Assembly: GCA_050084515.1 (NCBI GenBank)
Contig: CM114271.1
Location: forward strand, 22,878,001-22,942,000
DNA: 64,000 nucleotides
Origin: Blasia pusilla
Lineage: Eukaryota > Marchantiophyta > Marchantiopsida > Blasiales
Direction: 5' to 3'
Position numbers and translations under genes: made by a program. The notes beneath the pieces are model-generated. The model worked only from the letters and a program-made list of their open reading frames with translations, was not told the DNA's origin and did no database searches. The first letter of the stretch is position 1; each line of letters opens with the position of its first letter. Shown here one piece after another: positions 46,501 to 58,700 of the stretch.

Positions 46501-47290
46501 CAACATTACATTGTCTATATGTAATGCCTACCACATCTTACTTAGGAGGCCAATATTCTCAGCATGACTTTTGAATAAATGTTGAACACATTCCGCTTCA
46601 TTTCTTGCCTGTATGGCATTTTTCTGTCACGAGTTTCTCGAATTGCATCATGGTTGCTCAGTTCCAAATTAAACTCTCTCGAGCCAATGATATGCTTTGC
46701 TTATTGTACTCTACCCACATTTACTCCATTAGCTTTGATGTTTACTCCAATTGACTCTATTCTTATACATATGAATTACTTCCAAGTCACTTATGATAAC
46801 TTCAGCAAATTATTTTCCAAAAAACTTCATTCAATTTGCTCATCAAGCAAATATAATCACACCAATCCTTTGTTCTCATAATACAATTTGTCAAAAACTT
46901 ACAATCCATTCCTTTCCACCTCCTTACACACTAGACAAGCCTACCAATCTCTCAAAATTTCCACGCCGTCGAACATCTACGCTTGTAGTCTCCCTACATC
47001 ACCTAATTTTTACTCCTCTTCCGGAAGGGATTACACCAGGCTTAACCCAACCTTTTCGTCTTTTCCCTATACCTATGCTTTTGCACCTACAAAATCACAC
47101 TACTTTAGAGTCATTGTTATTGGCTATAACACTTACAATTCTTTTCACACCACTACATAACCACATCTAAACCTAACTCTACATTAAGCAGGATAACTCC
47201 TCTCCCAATATAACTACGGAGGCCGCATACTTGTTTAAACGAGGGGTTTAAATCACCACCGGCCTACACTTGTTCATTTTAATTTAATCA
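46501..47290. other. AT-rich boundary between transposon block and PP2A gene
   Basis: Nothing coding is supported. The right end of Helitron B and the upstream region of the PP2A gene should both lie here. Confidence 0.45.
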
Positions 47291-47772
47291 TCCACTCATG
47301 GGCCATTTCTTGGAAGGAAAGAAATTTATCCCGAAAAAGAAATTCGTTTCCCCCTTTCCCGAGCAGCCCAGCCCACCCGTTCCGAGTGGAGCCGACCCGT
47401 CCCGGAACATCGCGGGTGGGTGGGTGGCAGGGAACGAGGCAAGAGCGAAGCGGAGGAGAGCGGACGGAGGGAGAGCAGAGGAGAGGAGAGGAGAGGGGAA
47501 GGGGAGGAAAGAGCGGAACGGGAGATTCTTATTGATTTGTTTGATTTGAGGCGAGCGCTCGGGAAATGCTGCGCTTGCGATCCTCGAGGGACTGCGGGTG
47601 TCGCCGGTAGAGAGTAGAAGGGCAGGGGACGGACTGCGGAGGCTGATTGGCGAGGGGCCGGCAGGAGATTTACATACATTTCTTCGGAAGGCCAAAGCGC
47701 GCGAAGGCGACAGGGATTCGGCGGTCCGGGGAGAAAACTGTCGGGAGAAGAGAGAGGGGGAGCATTGGAGGC
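47291..47772 (+). promoter_or_regulatory. GC-rich promoter/5' leader of the PP2A-A gene
   Basis: Base composition rises sharply from about 47320 to the start codon, with a purine-rich GAGGAGAGGAGAGGAG run near 47450-47510. The region lies directly before the PP2A-A ATG at 47773 and probably holds the core promoter and 5' leader. I see no clear TATA box, and the transcription start is not determined. Confidence 0.5.
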
Positions 47773-50700
47773 ATGGCGATGGTGGATGAACCGCTGTATC
47801 CGATTGCAATACTCATAGATGAGCTGAAGAACGACGATATTCAACTGCGGTTGAATTCGATCCGCCGTCTCAGCACTATTGCGCGGGCTCTTGGGGAGGA
47901 CAGGACGCGCAAGGAACTCATTCCGTTTCTCAGTGAGAGCAATGATGACGATGACGAGGTGCTGCTGGCGATGGCGGAGGAATTGGGAGGGTTCATTCCT
48001 TACGTGGGAGGAGTGGAGCACGCGCACGTGCTTCTGCCGCCATTGGAAACTCTGTGCACCGTCGAGGAGACGGTTGTGAGGGATAAGGCGGTCGAGTCGC
48101 TTTGTAAGATTGGATCTCAAATGAAAGAGCGCGACGTGGTGGACTCGTTCATTCCGCTGGTGAAGGTATGGATTGCTGTTTCTCTCCAACATGGTTATGG
48201 TGCTAACAATTGCTGAAAGTAGGGCAAGCAAGCCTTTGACTGGACAATCCAGTGGGGTCGAGATTGTTTTTTCCTTCCATGTGCCTGTTTCTGATCCGCG
48301 GACGACGCGAGTCGATCGAAGTTTGCGTCAACTGCCCTCGCTAATTTGGAGCAGTAGGTCACGGGGCTTTTCACTGGCATTGACCGCTTGCATAGTGCTT
48401 ATTGTGAGCCCTTTTACAGTCATGGACTTTGGAGTCCCTCGCTGAAACCCTACCTATTCTACCTAGTGTCCTTTCTTTGCAATGTAGGAAATGGCATATG
48501 GTGGTATACGAAACCATCAAAGACTATTACGAGACCGCACGGCTACATGAATTTCTAATCGCCGACCAAGACTCTTGTGGAATGTGATGATGGACTATCG
48601 ATATTCTGTGGGATGTTTGAGAGACGGATGACTTTCATGATGAAACCGACCGTGGCACAGTTTTATCGCGAAGCTTTGGGACGTCGTTGTGGGACCGTGG
48701 ACGCTGAATCCACATCATCACCTCTCTCGTCTGTCCCTAGTGTCTTTAGGGTCTTGGGTGGAACACAAACAGACACGAAAAGCATCCCGTTCTGGAATCT
48801 GAGTAGTGGATGATTCCTCTGTAGCAGCTATGGAGTCTGGATGCTGTCCTTGTCGCTAGAAGTTTTCTGTTTCTTCCATGCGGTGACGAAGATGCTGATG
48901 TTCAGTTCTCGTCAGTTTGTGCTGTCTTGCACTTCAGACCAGATAAAGGTCTCACACAGAAGTGTGAGAAAGGTGTATTCCAACGATTTTTTTGAAGGAG
49001 CCCAGACGAGCTGTCACTGGTCGTACGAGTTTATATGTTTTGAAGAGTAGTGGTAGCTATATACTTTGTTTTCATTTTGAGTCAGAAAAAAAGTGCAGTT
49101 CACTTTCGAATGTAATATATCGGGCTCGTTGGGGTTGAAAGGGTTTCCTTTAACTTTCTTCGGTGTGAGAACACGACTCTAGAACTCACCTTGCCTAAAT
49201 GATGTGAATTTAAGTTTCTTCGGAGTTTTGAACGATGAAGAGCAGAGCTGGTACACTGGTATTCTCCGGGCGTTCATTCCTATTAGGTTGGTGGAGTAGG
49301 AGTGTTATGTCTCCTTATGTTAGCTCAGGGTACTTCACCAATTATGTCAAGCAGAAACCCTCTCATACAGAGTTCAGTTTCTTAATTGATTTTTGTTATT
49401 CCCCTAAGTTGTAAGACCCAAATGATGGAATTATGTTTTTGGGAAGCTCATGAACATACTATTTAACGAAGCACTTATTAAGGTGATATATGATAAGTTC
49501 CCAAGTTGGCTTTTTCAGTGACCCAGTCATGGACGCCTTAACTGTGGGTGGTTAGAGTCGATGTTTTAAGGATTACTAGTACTATTACTTGTATAATTTT
49601 CCAATGGGCTGTTGCAATCCAACTTTTGAAATGCTCAGTGTTTGAGCTCATTTACTCACCTCAGTTGAAATGCTTACCTCTTCCATGTCACAGAGACTAG
49701 GTGCTGGAGAGTGGTTTACTGCTCGTGTTTCTGCCTGTGGACTTTTTCACATTGCATACCCAAGTGCTCCAGATCTTCTTCGTGCCGAGCTAAGATCAGT
49801 CTACAATCAGCTTTGTCATGATGATATGCCCATGGTCAGAAGATCAGCAGGTCTGAACCTTGGCAAATTTGCAGCAACTGTGGAGCCTTCATACCTGAAA
49901 TTAGACATAATGACGTTCTTCAGGGATCTCACCCAAGATGGTGAGTCTATACGCTCAACATACCTGTAAACACATGGATCACTATGAGTGAACAAGCGTT
50001 CACTTGATTAATAGTCCTTGGGGATGTTCTACTGGCTTTGCCTGGTAACTTTGCATTTCAAACTTTGTACTGGTTTCAAGAAAGAGTCATGTGCTTACCT
50101 GGGTTTCTTTTGACAGATCAAGATTCTGTGAGGTTACTATCAGTTGAAGGGTGTGCTGCACTTGGAAAGCTACTGGAGCCTGCTGACTGTATCACAAACA
50201 TCCTGCCGGTTATTGTCAGCTTCTCCCAGGTATGTACTTGTGATAACATTACTTCTAACTTATTTGGAGAAAGGAGAAAGAGGTCCTACTCTGTGGAACT
50301 TACTCTAAATGAGCCAAGCTTTTCCCAAACCTCCTTTAGTCTGTCGTTGTCATGTCCCACTGCTAGTGTCTATCCCAGGTATGCGGCTTCCATGATTTTC
50401 AGATCAGTGTAGTATTACATCTTTCAGTCATGGGAGAGTCAATTCCTGTATTGTTAATATCAGTCACTTAATTGTCTAATTTTAAGCTAGATTTGATTAT
50501 TCTTCTCAGAAGACAGGAAGAAGTCTGAAAGAATTTGGATCTGTGATGGTAGCTGAGTTATGTAGTCTTGTTAGTGACCGTGATGCTTTTTCTTGAGATC
50601 CGTCCTTGCTGTCTGGACTAGATTTGACAAAGAAGGTTTTGAATGCCCCAATTATAACCCTCATGACCTTTTTCTTGGGGTAATGGTCAGGATAAATCAT

Positions 50701-53700
50701 GGAGGGTGAGATACATGGTAGCAAATCAACTATATGAGCTCTGTGAAGCAGTAGGGCCAGAACCTACGAGGTGAGGAGTAGCACTCCTTTGTTTTAATTG
50801 TTGTAGTCCCTTCCAAAATTTAAGTGTGTCTAGAGCCTTTTGTTGTAGATGCTTTTCTTAGGTTCTCTGATTGATTGATTGTCATGGGGACTTTATATTT
50901 TGGTTTAGAGTTGTGCTTAACAAGGCTATTCAAGCTCTGTCCATCAACGGGCAGTCCACAGGTTATCTGGTACATTTTGTCTGTTGATAAGGTTTCACAA
51001 TTTGTTTTGGTCCTTCCTTCTTGATTGTCATTAAGTAGCTCTCTATTATGTGCTCTGGGTTTGTCTCATAGATGCTATAGATCACAATTGACAAGTTAAA
51101 TTTATCTCTGTATATAGAACGGAGCTTGTTCCAGCTTATGTGCGCTTGCTGCGAGACAATGAAGCTGAGGTGCGAATTGCAGCCGCGGGGAAAGTCACAA
51201 AGTTTTGTGGTATAATTAGTGCCCAATCTGCCATTCAGCATATTCTACCATGTGTTAAGGTCTGTAAAACTGAACACTATGCAAAAAGTTTTGCCCATAT
51301 TTGGAGACTATGGTTTCTCATGAAGTTTATCTAAAGTACTGCGTAGTTCACACCTAGTATTCTTCTCGAGTTGAATTAAAAGCGCCAGAGTGTGGAGCTA
51401 TGGCATGGCCTGGCCACAACCTTCTCTAGACACATGCCCACAATTTTCTTGTTGGTCAGGCATTGTCTTTCTCAACTGTAGACTGGAGGAGAAAGTTTTA
51501 TTGTCTTAACTTCAAGCATCTTTGTGGGAATATTTTCAGGAACTTTCAACTGATTCTTCACAACATGTTCGTGCTGCACTAGCTTCGGTTATAATGGGAA
51601 TGGCTCCTCTCTTAGGAAAGGTGTGACTTCTTGATTCTGATATACTGGCTGTATTATCATGTAACCTGATTCTGCTAAGAGTGATGTGTTTCTTAAGCTT
51701 GTTAATTGCAGAACTCAGCAATTAAGGAATGGTTGACAATTGTTTTCTCTGGTAGCCCTTTCCCTTACACCCCCATCTCTTTGTCACTATCACTTCTGTT
51801 CTTGCGAATCTCAAGAGCATCAAAGTTTCATTCATGGGGAATACTTTTCCTTGTCATGCACCCACTGAAATTGGTACAGATTGGATCTTCTGCTGTATGA
51901 TTTTAGGATGCTTATTTAATTGTCTACGTACTTTTTACTGTGCTCAGGAGGCAACCATTGAACAACTCTTGCCAATCTTTCTGGCCCTTTTGAAGGATGA
52001 GTTCCCAGATGTGCGGCTGAATATTATTAGCAAACTTGACCAAGTGAACCAGGTAGACGCCACATGCAATCTTTGTTGGATTGAATTCACATGGGGGCAA
52101 GCGGTACACGAGTCTCTTTGGGGTAGTTTTGTTTTTCTTATTAAAAGACAGTTCTATTAGTTGTTGGGATGTATGTGAGTGTTTGCACATCATCAGCGAT
52201 GCTACATTAGTGTCAGAATGTTTCCTTTGGAAGACTTCCTGGAAATGTGCATCTTATAAATTTTTACAAAGTGTAATTTGCAATTTTGATTGTGGCGTAC
52301 AAGGATTCTTCCTCCTTAGGTGAGTAGATCTTTATAGGGATCTTGTTTTTTGTTGTTGTAGAGGGACTGGTCAATAGTTTCCAACTTGCTCCTTATCAGC
52401 AGTTACTTATTGTAGTTGATACTATGGTGGATGTGGGGTAGGTTTTGTGGAGTGTTGTCATTCTCCTATCTTTGATGGGTTGTCTCTGCAAGGGTCTCCC
52501 CTCGCTTCAATTTGTTTCATCAAATGTCAGCTGTATGCTTTCTCCGGGAATTTGAACTATGAGAAGTACAATTCATGTTATGCAGGTCACTGTCACTGGT
52601 TTTACTTGTAGGTAAGTATACCTACCTGGACTGATGTTAGATTCCCATTATGATCAATGAATGCAGGTGATAGGTATTGACTTGCTATCTCAATCTTTGC
52701 TACCTGCAATTGTGGAGTTGGCTGAAGATCGTCATTGGCGAGTGAGGCTAGCAATTATCGAGTACATACCTCTTTTAGCTAGCCAGTTGGGTGTTGATTT
52801 CTTCGATGACAAGCTTGGTAACCTCTGCATGCAGTGGCTTGGTGATCAGGTGCGACTCCCAAGCCCTTGTACAAATTGCCAGTCAGTCAATGAAGTGACA
52901 CTATTTAAGAAACAGTTTTTGTCTAAGGCAAGCCGGATTGCTGGAATGTAGAACGCAGGGACTTGTTAGAATACTTTAGGGGCATTTAATATCCTGCATT
53001 CAAATTTTTTATGATTTCTTTGATGTAGGTCTACTCAATTAGGGAAGCAGCTGCAAACAACCTGAAGCGGCTTGCTGAGGAGTTTGGCCCAGAGTGGGCC
53101 ATGCAACATATTATTCCTCAGGTTTGTTGTGTGATACATGTCTTTTGTGAAAGAAATCTGTGCAGGTTGCATTCACAAGGAGGGATTTTTTTCATTAATT
53201 ATCGTAGTCTGGTTTCTGCAGGTGTCTCAAAGTGGTTTGCAGATTGGAACAATAGGAACTGTCACAGAAATTCTAATTTCCTTTGTAAATGTGAGGTACT
53301 CAATTTGATGAGTGTCAAGCCCACACCCCTGTTTGTCCTTTGTAATCTAAAGTCTTTTGTGTTGGTTTTTGTGATGGGCAGGTGTTGGAGATGATAAACA
53401 ATTCCCACTATCTGTACCGTATGACTGTGCTATCTGCCATCTCTATGCTGGCACCTGTGGTTGGGGCAGAAGTTACTTGCCAGACGATGCTTCCTGTGGT
53501 AATCAATGCAGCGAAAGACAGGTACTGGCGATATGCCTACATGAAACTTAAAACATGTGTCCCTTGGATCAAAGATTCATGTACCTTGGGAGGTCAAGCT
53601 TTATCTGTTGTGGATTAATGGTACTTCATAGTAAAAATACATTTCGTTGGAAAAATTTATTGGATTGCAGGGTACCCAACATCAAGTTTAATGTTGCCAA

Positions 53701-54098
53701 GATGCTCCAGTCGATGATACCAATTGTAGATTCTACGGTATGTTTCCTTCCAATAGCAGATTCCAGTTGACAAAAATGTTGGGTTTGCTCGATGTGATTC
53801 AAAATTTGAGCAATGGAGAATGGCAGCTATGAGCTTTAGCTTGAGTAGTAGTAGAAGGCAATTTTCTGTATTTAGAATGAGGACGTTTTTGTGTGGTGTC
53901 ATGTGTTGGGGCATTGTACATCACGTAAGTGCCCCTTGGTACTTCATGTTTCATGAGGGAAATTCTTCTTTATTCTTGCAGGTAGTGGAACAAACTATTC
54001 GTCCATGCTTACTAGACCTGAATGAGGATCCAGATGTAGATGTCAGGTTTTTTGCCGGGCAGGCTCTTCAAGCCTGTGATCAAGTTATGTGTGCATGA
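47773..54098 (+). CDS. PP2AA: PP2A 65-kDa regulatory (scaffolding) subunit A, 12 exons, 586 aa
   Basis: This HEAT-repeat scaffold joins the PP2A catalytic C subunit to a regulatory B subunit in cytosol and nucleus. Exons, by matching GT-AG sites and phase, are 47773-48165, 49694-49940, 50117-50229, 50691-50770, 51118-51259, 51540-51620, 51948-52052, 52667-52849, 53029-53121, 53382-53521, 53671-53737 and 53982-54098. They join without any stop to 586 residues, against about 587 in land plants. The start [20 protein letters not shown] and blocks such as [19 protein letters not shown] and [14 protein letters not shown] agree with plant PP2A-A almost residue by residue. Fifteen HEAT repeats span the whole protein. 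Intron 1 is the longest (1,528 bp). The C-terminus ([12 protein letters not shown]) differs from the plant tail. The gene appears functional and converges on the channel gene. Confidence 0.95.
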
Positions 54099-55341
54099 TA
54101 ACAAATCCATTTTAGAGTTGTATTTAGTCGGGGAATAGCCAAATTGGTTGCACCTCTCAACTTCCATATTTTCACAGGCCTGTCAATGCAAAGAGGTCAG
54201 CGTCCATCATGCAAGTTGCTGTTGGTCCACGTAGAGAGGTTTTTCAGTCTCATTTGAATGCCGACACTGTTCCTGATGTAGATGGAAAGAAGTTGGCTAG
54301 GAGGAGATTGTTAGACCAAACAGATAAGCTTATTGTGTCCTGAAAGTCTACTGTCCTTCAAGGGGAAAAGTTTATAGTCTCGGACACGTGCTTGAAGAAT
54401 TGGAAAGACTCACAACTCGGTAGATTTATATGGAGTTGTGGAGGTATCTTCGTGTTTGTGTCAATATCAAGTGAATGCATGTTAGTCTCTTGTTGAAAGT
54501 TTTTGACGATCATAGCAAAACTGCAATGTGGTGAACTGGTGGATAGCAGTTCTTCATTCAAGAGACAACTTGCATCATCCTGACGGATTGAATGGAGTTT
54601 CTTTGTTAAAGAGGATGTCACTGAGGGTATTCCTGAGTTTTGGGATGGGCTCATGTACTCATTTGACGAATTCCAAGTAATTTTTCACTTGGATAGGTCA
54701 TTAAAGAACTGTGATCATGCTCGTCACTGTAATTTTGGAAATTTTAGGAATTTAGGCTGAGCGTTTGGAACTTGCCTCCATAATCTCAGGGATTGTTTAC
54801 AGTCTAGGAAGGAAAGCTGTTATGTAAACTGGCAAGGATTATGCCATCCTTACAGGAAACTGACTATCTTAATGTAGGTAGTCACGATAAGCAGGTCAGT
54901 GACACTGGCCACGGATGTTCTAGTGTATGTAGTCAACACAAGCAACTCAGGAGGCCTACAAAGTTGGTGCAGTAAGATTGGCGTTAAATAGATAATTTGG
55001 TTGTACTGCTTGTTTATAAAATTACATCCGGGACAGGTTTTTCCCACAAGTGGCTGTCCAAATTTGAGAACACGTCTTGTTTGTTGCTTGTTTTAGGTCA
55101 GGCATCATGTTTAGACTTGCGATGTACTGCTTGTTATAAAATTACACCTCATTAGAGGCTTTTTTTCCCCCCTTAGCACTGGCATTTCAAAACTGGGGAA
55201 ACGTGACCCTTTCAATCCTTGATCATGTTTGACGTTGTTTCCAGTTCTACTGTGGGATATATTATGAATAAATGACTGGAAAGCTTAGGAACCGTCCACC
55301 ATGACAGAAATCTCAACTCTCTACTTTTCAGTAGAGCCGTC
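54099..55341. other. Convergent intergenic region / 3' untranslated sequence
   Basis: The stretch separates the stop of the + strand PP2A gene from the stop of the - strand channel gene, so it should hold both 3' untranslated regions. An AATAAA occurs on + at 55267-55272, but it is far from the PP2A stop. No other gene is supported. Confidence 0.55.
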
Positions 55342-55758
55342 TCATTTGACCCCATCGGTGTCGCAATCAGAGGTCCTTTGTGGTGTCAGAGTCCATTTGA
55401 ATTTCAGACTCTTGCTCTTGGCTTGCGCTGTGAGATGCAGATGAACCCTTGTGGCTTTTTTGATGTCCTCTAGATGTGGTCGTAGATGCCGTAGTGCCTG
55501 TCTTCCTCTGGACATGTGATGCATGACCTGTTCCAAACTGGGTAGGGTCGTCGAAGACGATGTCGGGAGGTGCATCCGGGTTTTCACTATATCTTTTGTC
55601 ACCGTCTTTTGGAGAAGCAATGTCAGAAGGGCCCCCTTTTTTATTCCTTCTCCGTTGCAAAACCCTCGAACGAGACCCTGTATCTTGATTGCAGCACCTT
55701 CCTTATATATTGCGTGAATCTGTTTCTCTCTCTCTATACGTAGAGGTAGTTCCAGTCC
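55342..55758 (-). other. Last channel exon with IQ motif and ambiguous reading frame
   Basis: The exon follows a TTGTAG acceptor and starts GLELPLRIEREKQIHAIYKE, then the IQ motif. In the in-phase frame it runs to a stop at 55342. A second frame, entered if one base were added in the run AAAAAAGGGGGCCC near 55626-55639, ends at 55367. It has a composition typical of a channel tail: Ser, Asp, Gln-rich, for example NPDAPPDIVFDDP. Either frame could be the real tail. Confidence 0.6.
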
Positions 55759-58700
55759 CTACAATCGACAAGCAGGAAGGTCATTGCGGCTCAAATCACC
55801 TCGCCTAACCACGAGTGTTCCATGAACAGTGCAGCTCATGGATATTACTCAACGGCTCGTGGCTAAACTGTCACCTAACGCATTAGAAACTTTCCATTAG
55901 ATGATGCAGACACTCAATATACACAGGTCTACAACAGCATCGGAGCGTACCCGCGGGCCGACTTTATACAAACACAGCGTCTCTAACAGCGATCGGAAGG
56001 GAATACCCTTCTCATTGCGGAAATAGTAGGCCTCGTACTGGATCCGCGAGTACCTGACATCCCCAGCCCAACGGAATGAAGGTTAATCTCTGCACTCTCG
56101 AAACACTCGTGCACCTCCTCAGGTAAAATTGCACCCGGTGGGATTACACTTACCATTTGGCAAATCCTACTTTACGCCGGCCCAAAGGGGGACCGAGTCG
56201 CTCCACGAATTCTCTCAATTTGTGGAGTCCAATATATCCTGTACACCTGCACCCACCGAATCGCAGCATGTATGTACCTTCCTGTCGTACCGAAACCTTC
56301 CAGCTCCGAAGGTGTGAAATTGTGGAACCACCTGGACGTCGTAATCGTGGTGAAGAGAGATGATTGCTTTCCGGAAAGTATGGTTAACAAGGACATGCGT
56401 CTCAGAATCAGAGCAGTACTGTGTCAAAGTTGTCCACAACACATGGACATGGTCAGACTTTCAGGGCAGTGGCAGCTTTTGGAGTAGGTCCCTTTCAGTA
56501 GCTGGGGATATCTTGGATTGCCATGTGCAGTGCCTTGCCAAGGTGGTCCAGTAGTCTACTACGCGACAAGGGATTTCTGTCGCCGAAAATCGTAGGCAGG
56601 ATTCAGTAGAAACCTACAATCGTAATCTTCAGCCGCTTTGAACTCTCAGTGCATATAATACATGTAATGGATGCAGTGGTGCCCAGTTCCTCTGGAACAT
56701 CATTCAATGGAGGATTACCCAAAAGCCCGAAAACCAGATTCTTGCTGATGTGGAAAACTCAAAACTGCAAGCCTTAGCTGCTTTGACGTACGTACGGTCT
56801 CACGTAGCCTCTCGAGTCATGCACCTTTTCCCACATCCTCCGTTTCACATCTTTGACATCCCTTAACCCTCAAACAACACTCGGCTGCATCTTTGATACA
56901 TTTGAATCCTTCAGAAATACACGGAAGATAGAGAGAGGCTGTACTCATTAGGTAGTGCCTGTCGTAGCCTTGGGACGGGCACTACCTAATGAGTTGGGTG
57001 GTGCTTGATACCGGGATGGGTGTAGAGAGAGGAGCAAGTGAAGAAGGTACCATATGAGAGAGAGACCGTATTCATTAAGTAGTGCTTGTCTTAGCCTTGC
57101 AATCATAGACCCCGCGCTCTGGTTGGACGGTGCTTGAGATTGGGATGGGTATAGAGAGAGGAGCAAGTGAAGAAGATACCGTATGAGAGGGGGGGACACT
57201 CTCATATAGTGTGATTTAACAACTTGTTTGTGCAGAGCTTCCAAGTGTCAACCAAGAAACTCTTCACCCTATCTACTTTACCCAATAGACAATAGGCAAC
57301 AGCTTTGGGCAATAAATCAAGGCTATTGAATGTGTTCTGGTGTTACCAGCTCAGCAATATGAGCATATGATCTTGCTCTATGTGCTATGAATTTTATGCA
57401 TGAGACCAAGTAACTAGAGGTTTCAGAGAGAGAAAGAGAGAGGAGATGTGGGGGTTATGGGAGTGTGGCAATGGAAGTTAACAAGCATGCATGGATTCTT
57501 CGGTGTGCTAGAATCTGACTAACAAAGCAGACCTAACAGGAGATGTGTGATCATGAATCAGACTTACTCATGATCAAAACCTCCTTGAGCCCACAAAACT
57601 TGGTATTGCACGAGGTGGGCTGGTGTGAGCAAAGCATTCTCATTGAGCAATCCAAAGGTGATGGAGTCCAGAATCTGGGCTACGAAGAGGTTGGCAAAGA
57701 TGTGGGTTGTTAGGCACACAAGAATGATCATATATGCTCTGCCTCCTGCTGGAAATCCACAATCGTTTTCGTATATGCTTACACCAACCACACAGTTTGG
57801 GCTGTCGATTGAGATGTCCGTCATAATACAAGACCAGTTGTCCAAGGTAGTGATCTGCTCACAATCACAAACATTCAACTTTTTTTAATAAAAAATCACA
57901 CGCGCCCATGATAAGACCAGACTGGAAACCCACCAAGAGAAGCATCCAACAACCCCATCACAACAACACACAACCACACTTTCATCAAAAGTAAAAAACC
58001 CATAAAGCAAAAGGTGATAGGAGAAACTCTTTGACTTGAGCTACAAGGAATAATAATACCACGACGCTCAACATTTTTTCAACAAGAACACAAACCCACA
58101 ATGAAAAGGGCATGGGAAACCCATTAACGAAAGCAAAGCGGTTAACTTTTCCTGAACGGAGAGCATACATCCACAAATAAAAAGGAGACTGGAAAACCCC
58201 AAAAAGAAAGCAACAAGCAATCGAGCCAAAATTCAACAAGCGTCAATAAATTAGAAGGGGATGTCAACAACCCACAAAGACAACCACAACGCAAGAAAAT
58301 ACATGCATCCACCAATAAAAAGGGGATGGGAAAACCCACAAAGAAAGCAAGAAGGAAACACCATATCCGCCTGCAAAACCTCATGATGAGTGAAGAAAAA
58401 GAAGAAAGAAGAGGAAACGAATGTGATAAATGATTCAACTCGAAAAACCCAGAAAGTCAAAAAGCCTACAAAACGCAATAATCAGAAATTGAAAAAAAAA
58501 TCGCTGCTCACATGAGTTCTTATCTCTTATTTGTATCCTTACATTTAACTCAACTTAGTTTTATGGCTTCCTTGGTTTAAGGAAGTCTAGGCTGAAAACT
58601 CAAGAATCTTAGGTCTTAGGGAGCTTTAGATTTATGAGTCCTCAATGGTGAATCCCTATTAGGGCGGTACCCTAATAAGGTTTAGGGACAGAAATTGATA

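Noticed and set aside
47326-48231. Long open frame on the - strand opposite PP2A exon 1 (301 codons)
   Set aside because: It is the antisense shadow of the GC-rich exon and leader. The sense strand is fully explained by a highly conserved protein.
53221-53290. Possible extra PP2A exon after a TGCAG near 53220
   Set aside because: Joining 53121 directly to 53382 gives the expected conserved protein, and this segment has no counterpart in PP2A-A.
57564-57566. TAA as the stop codon of the channel
   Set aside because: It lies inside a strong GTAAGT donor, and the next exons continue the conserved tail in correct phase.
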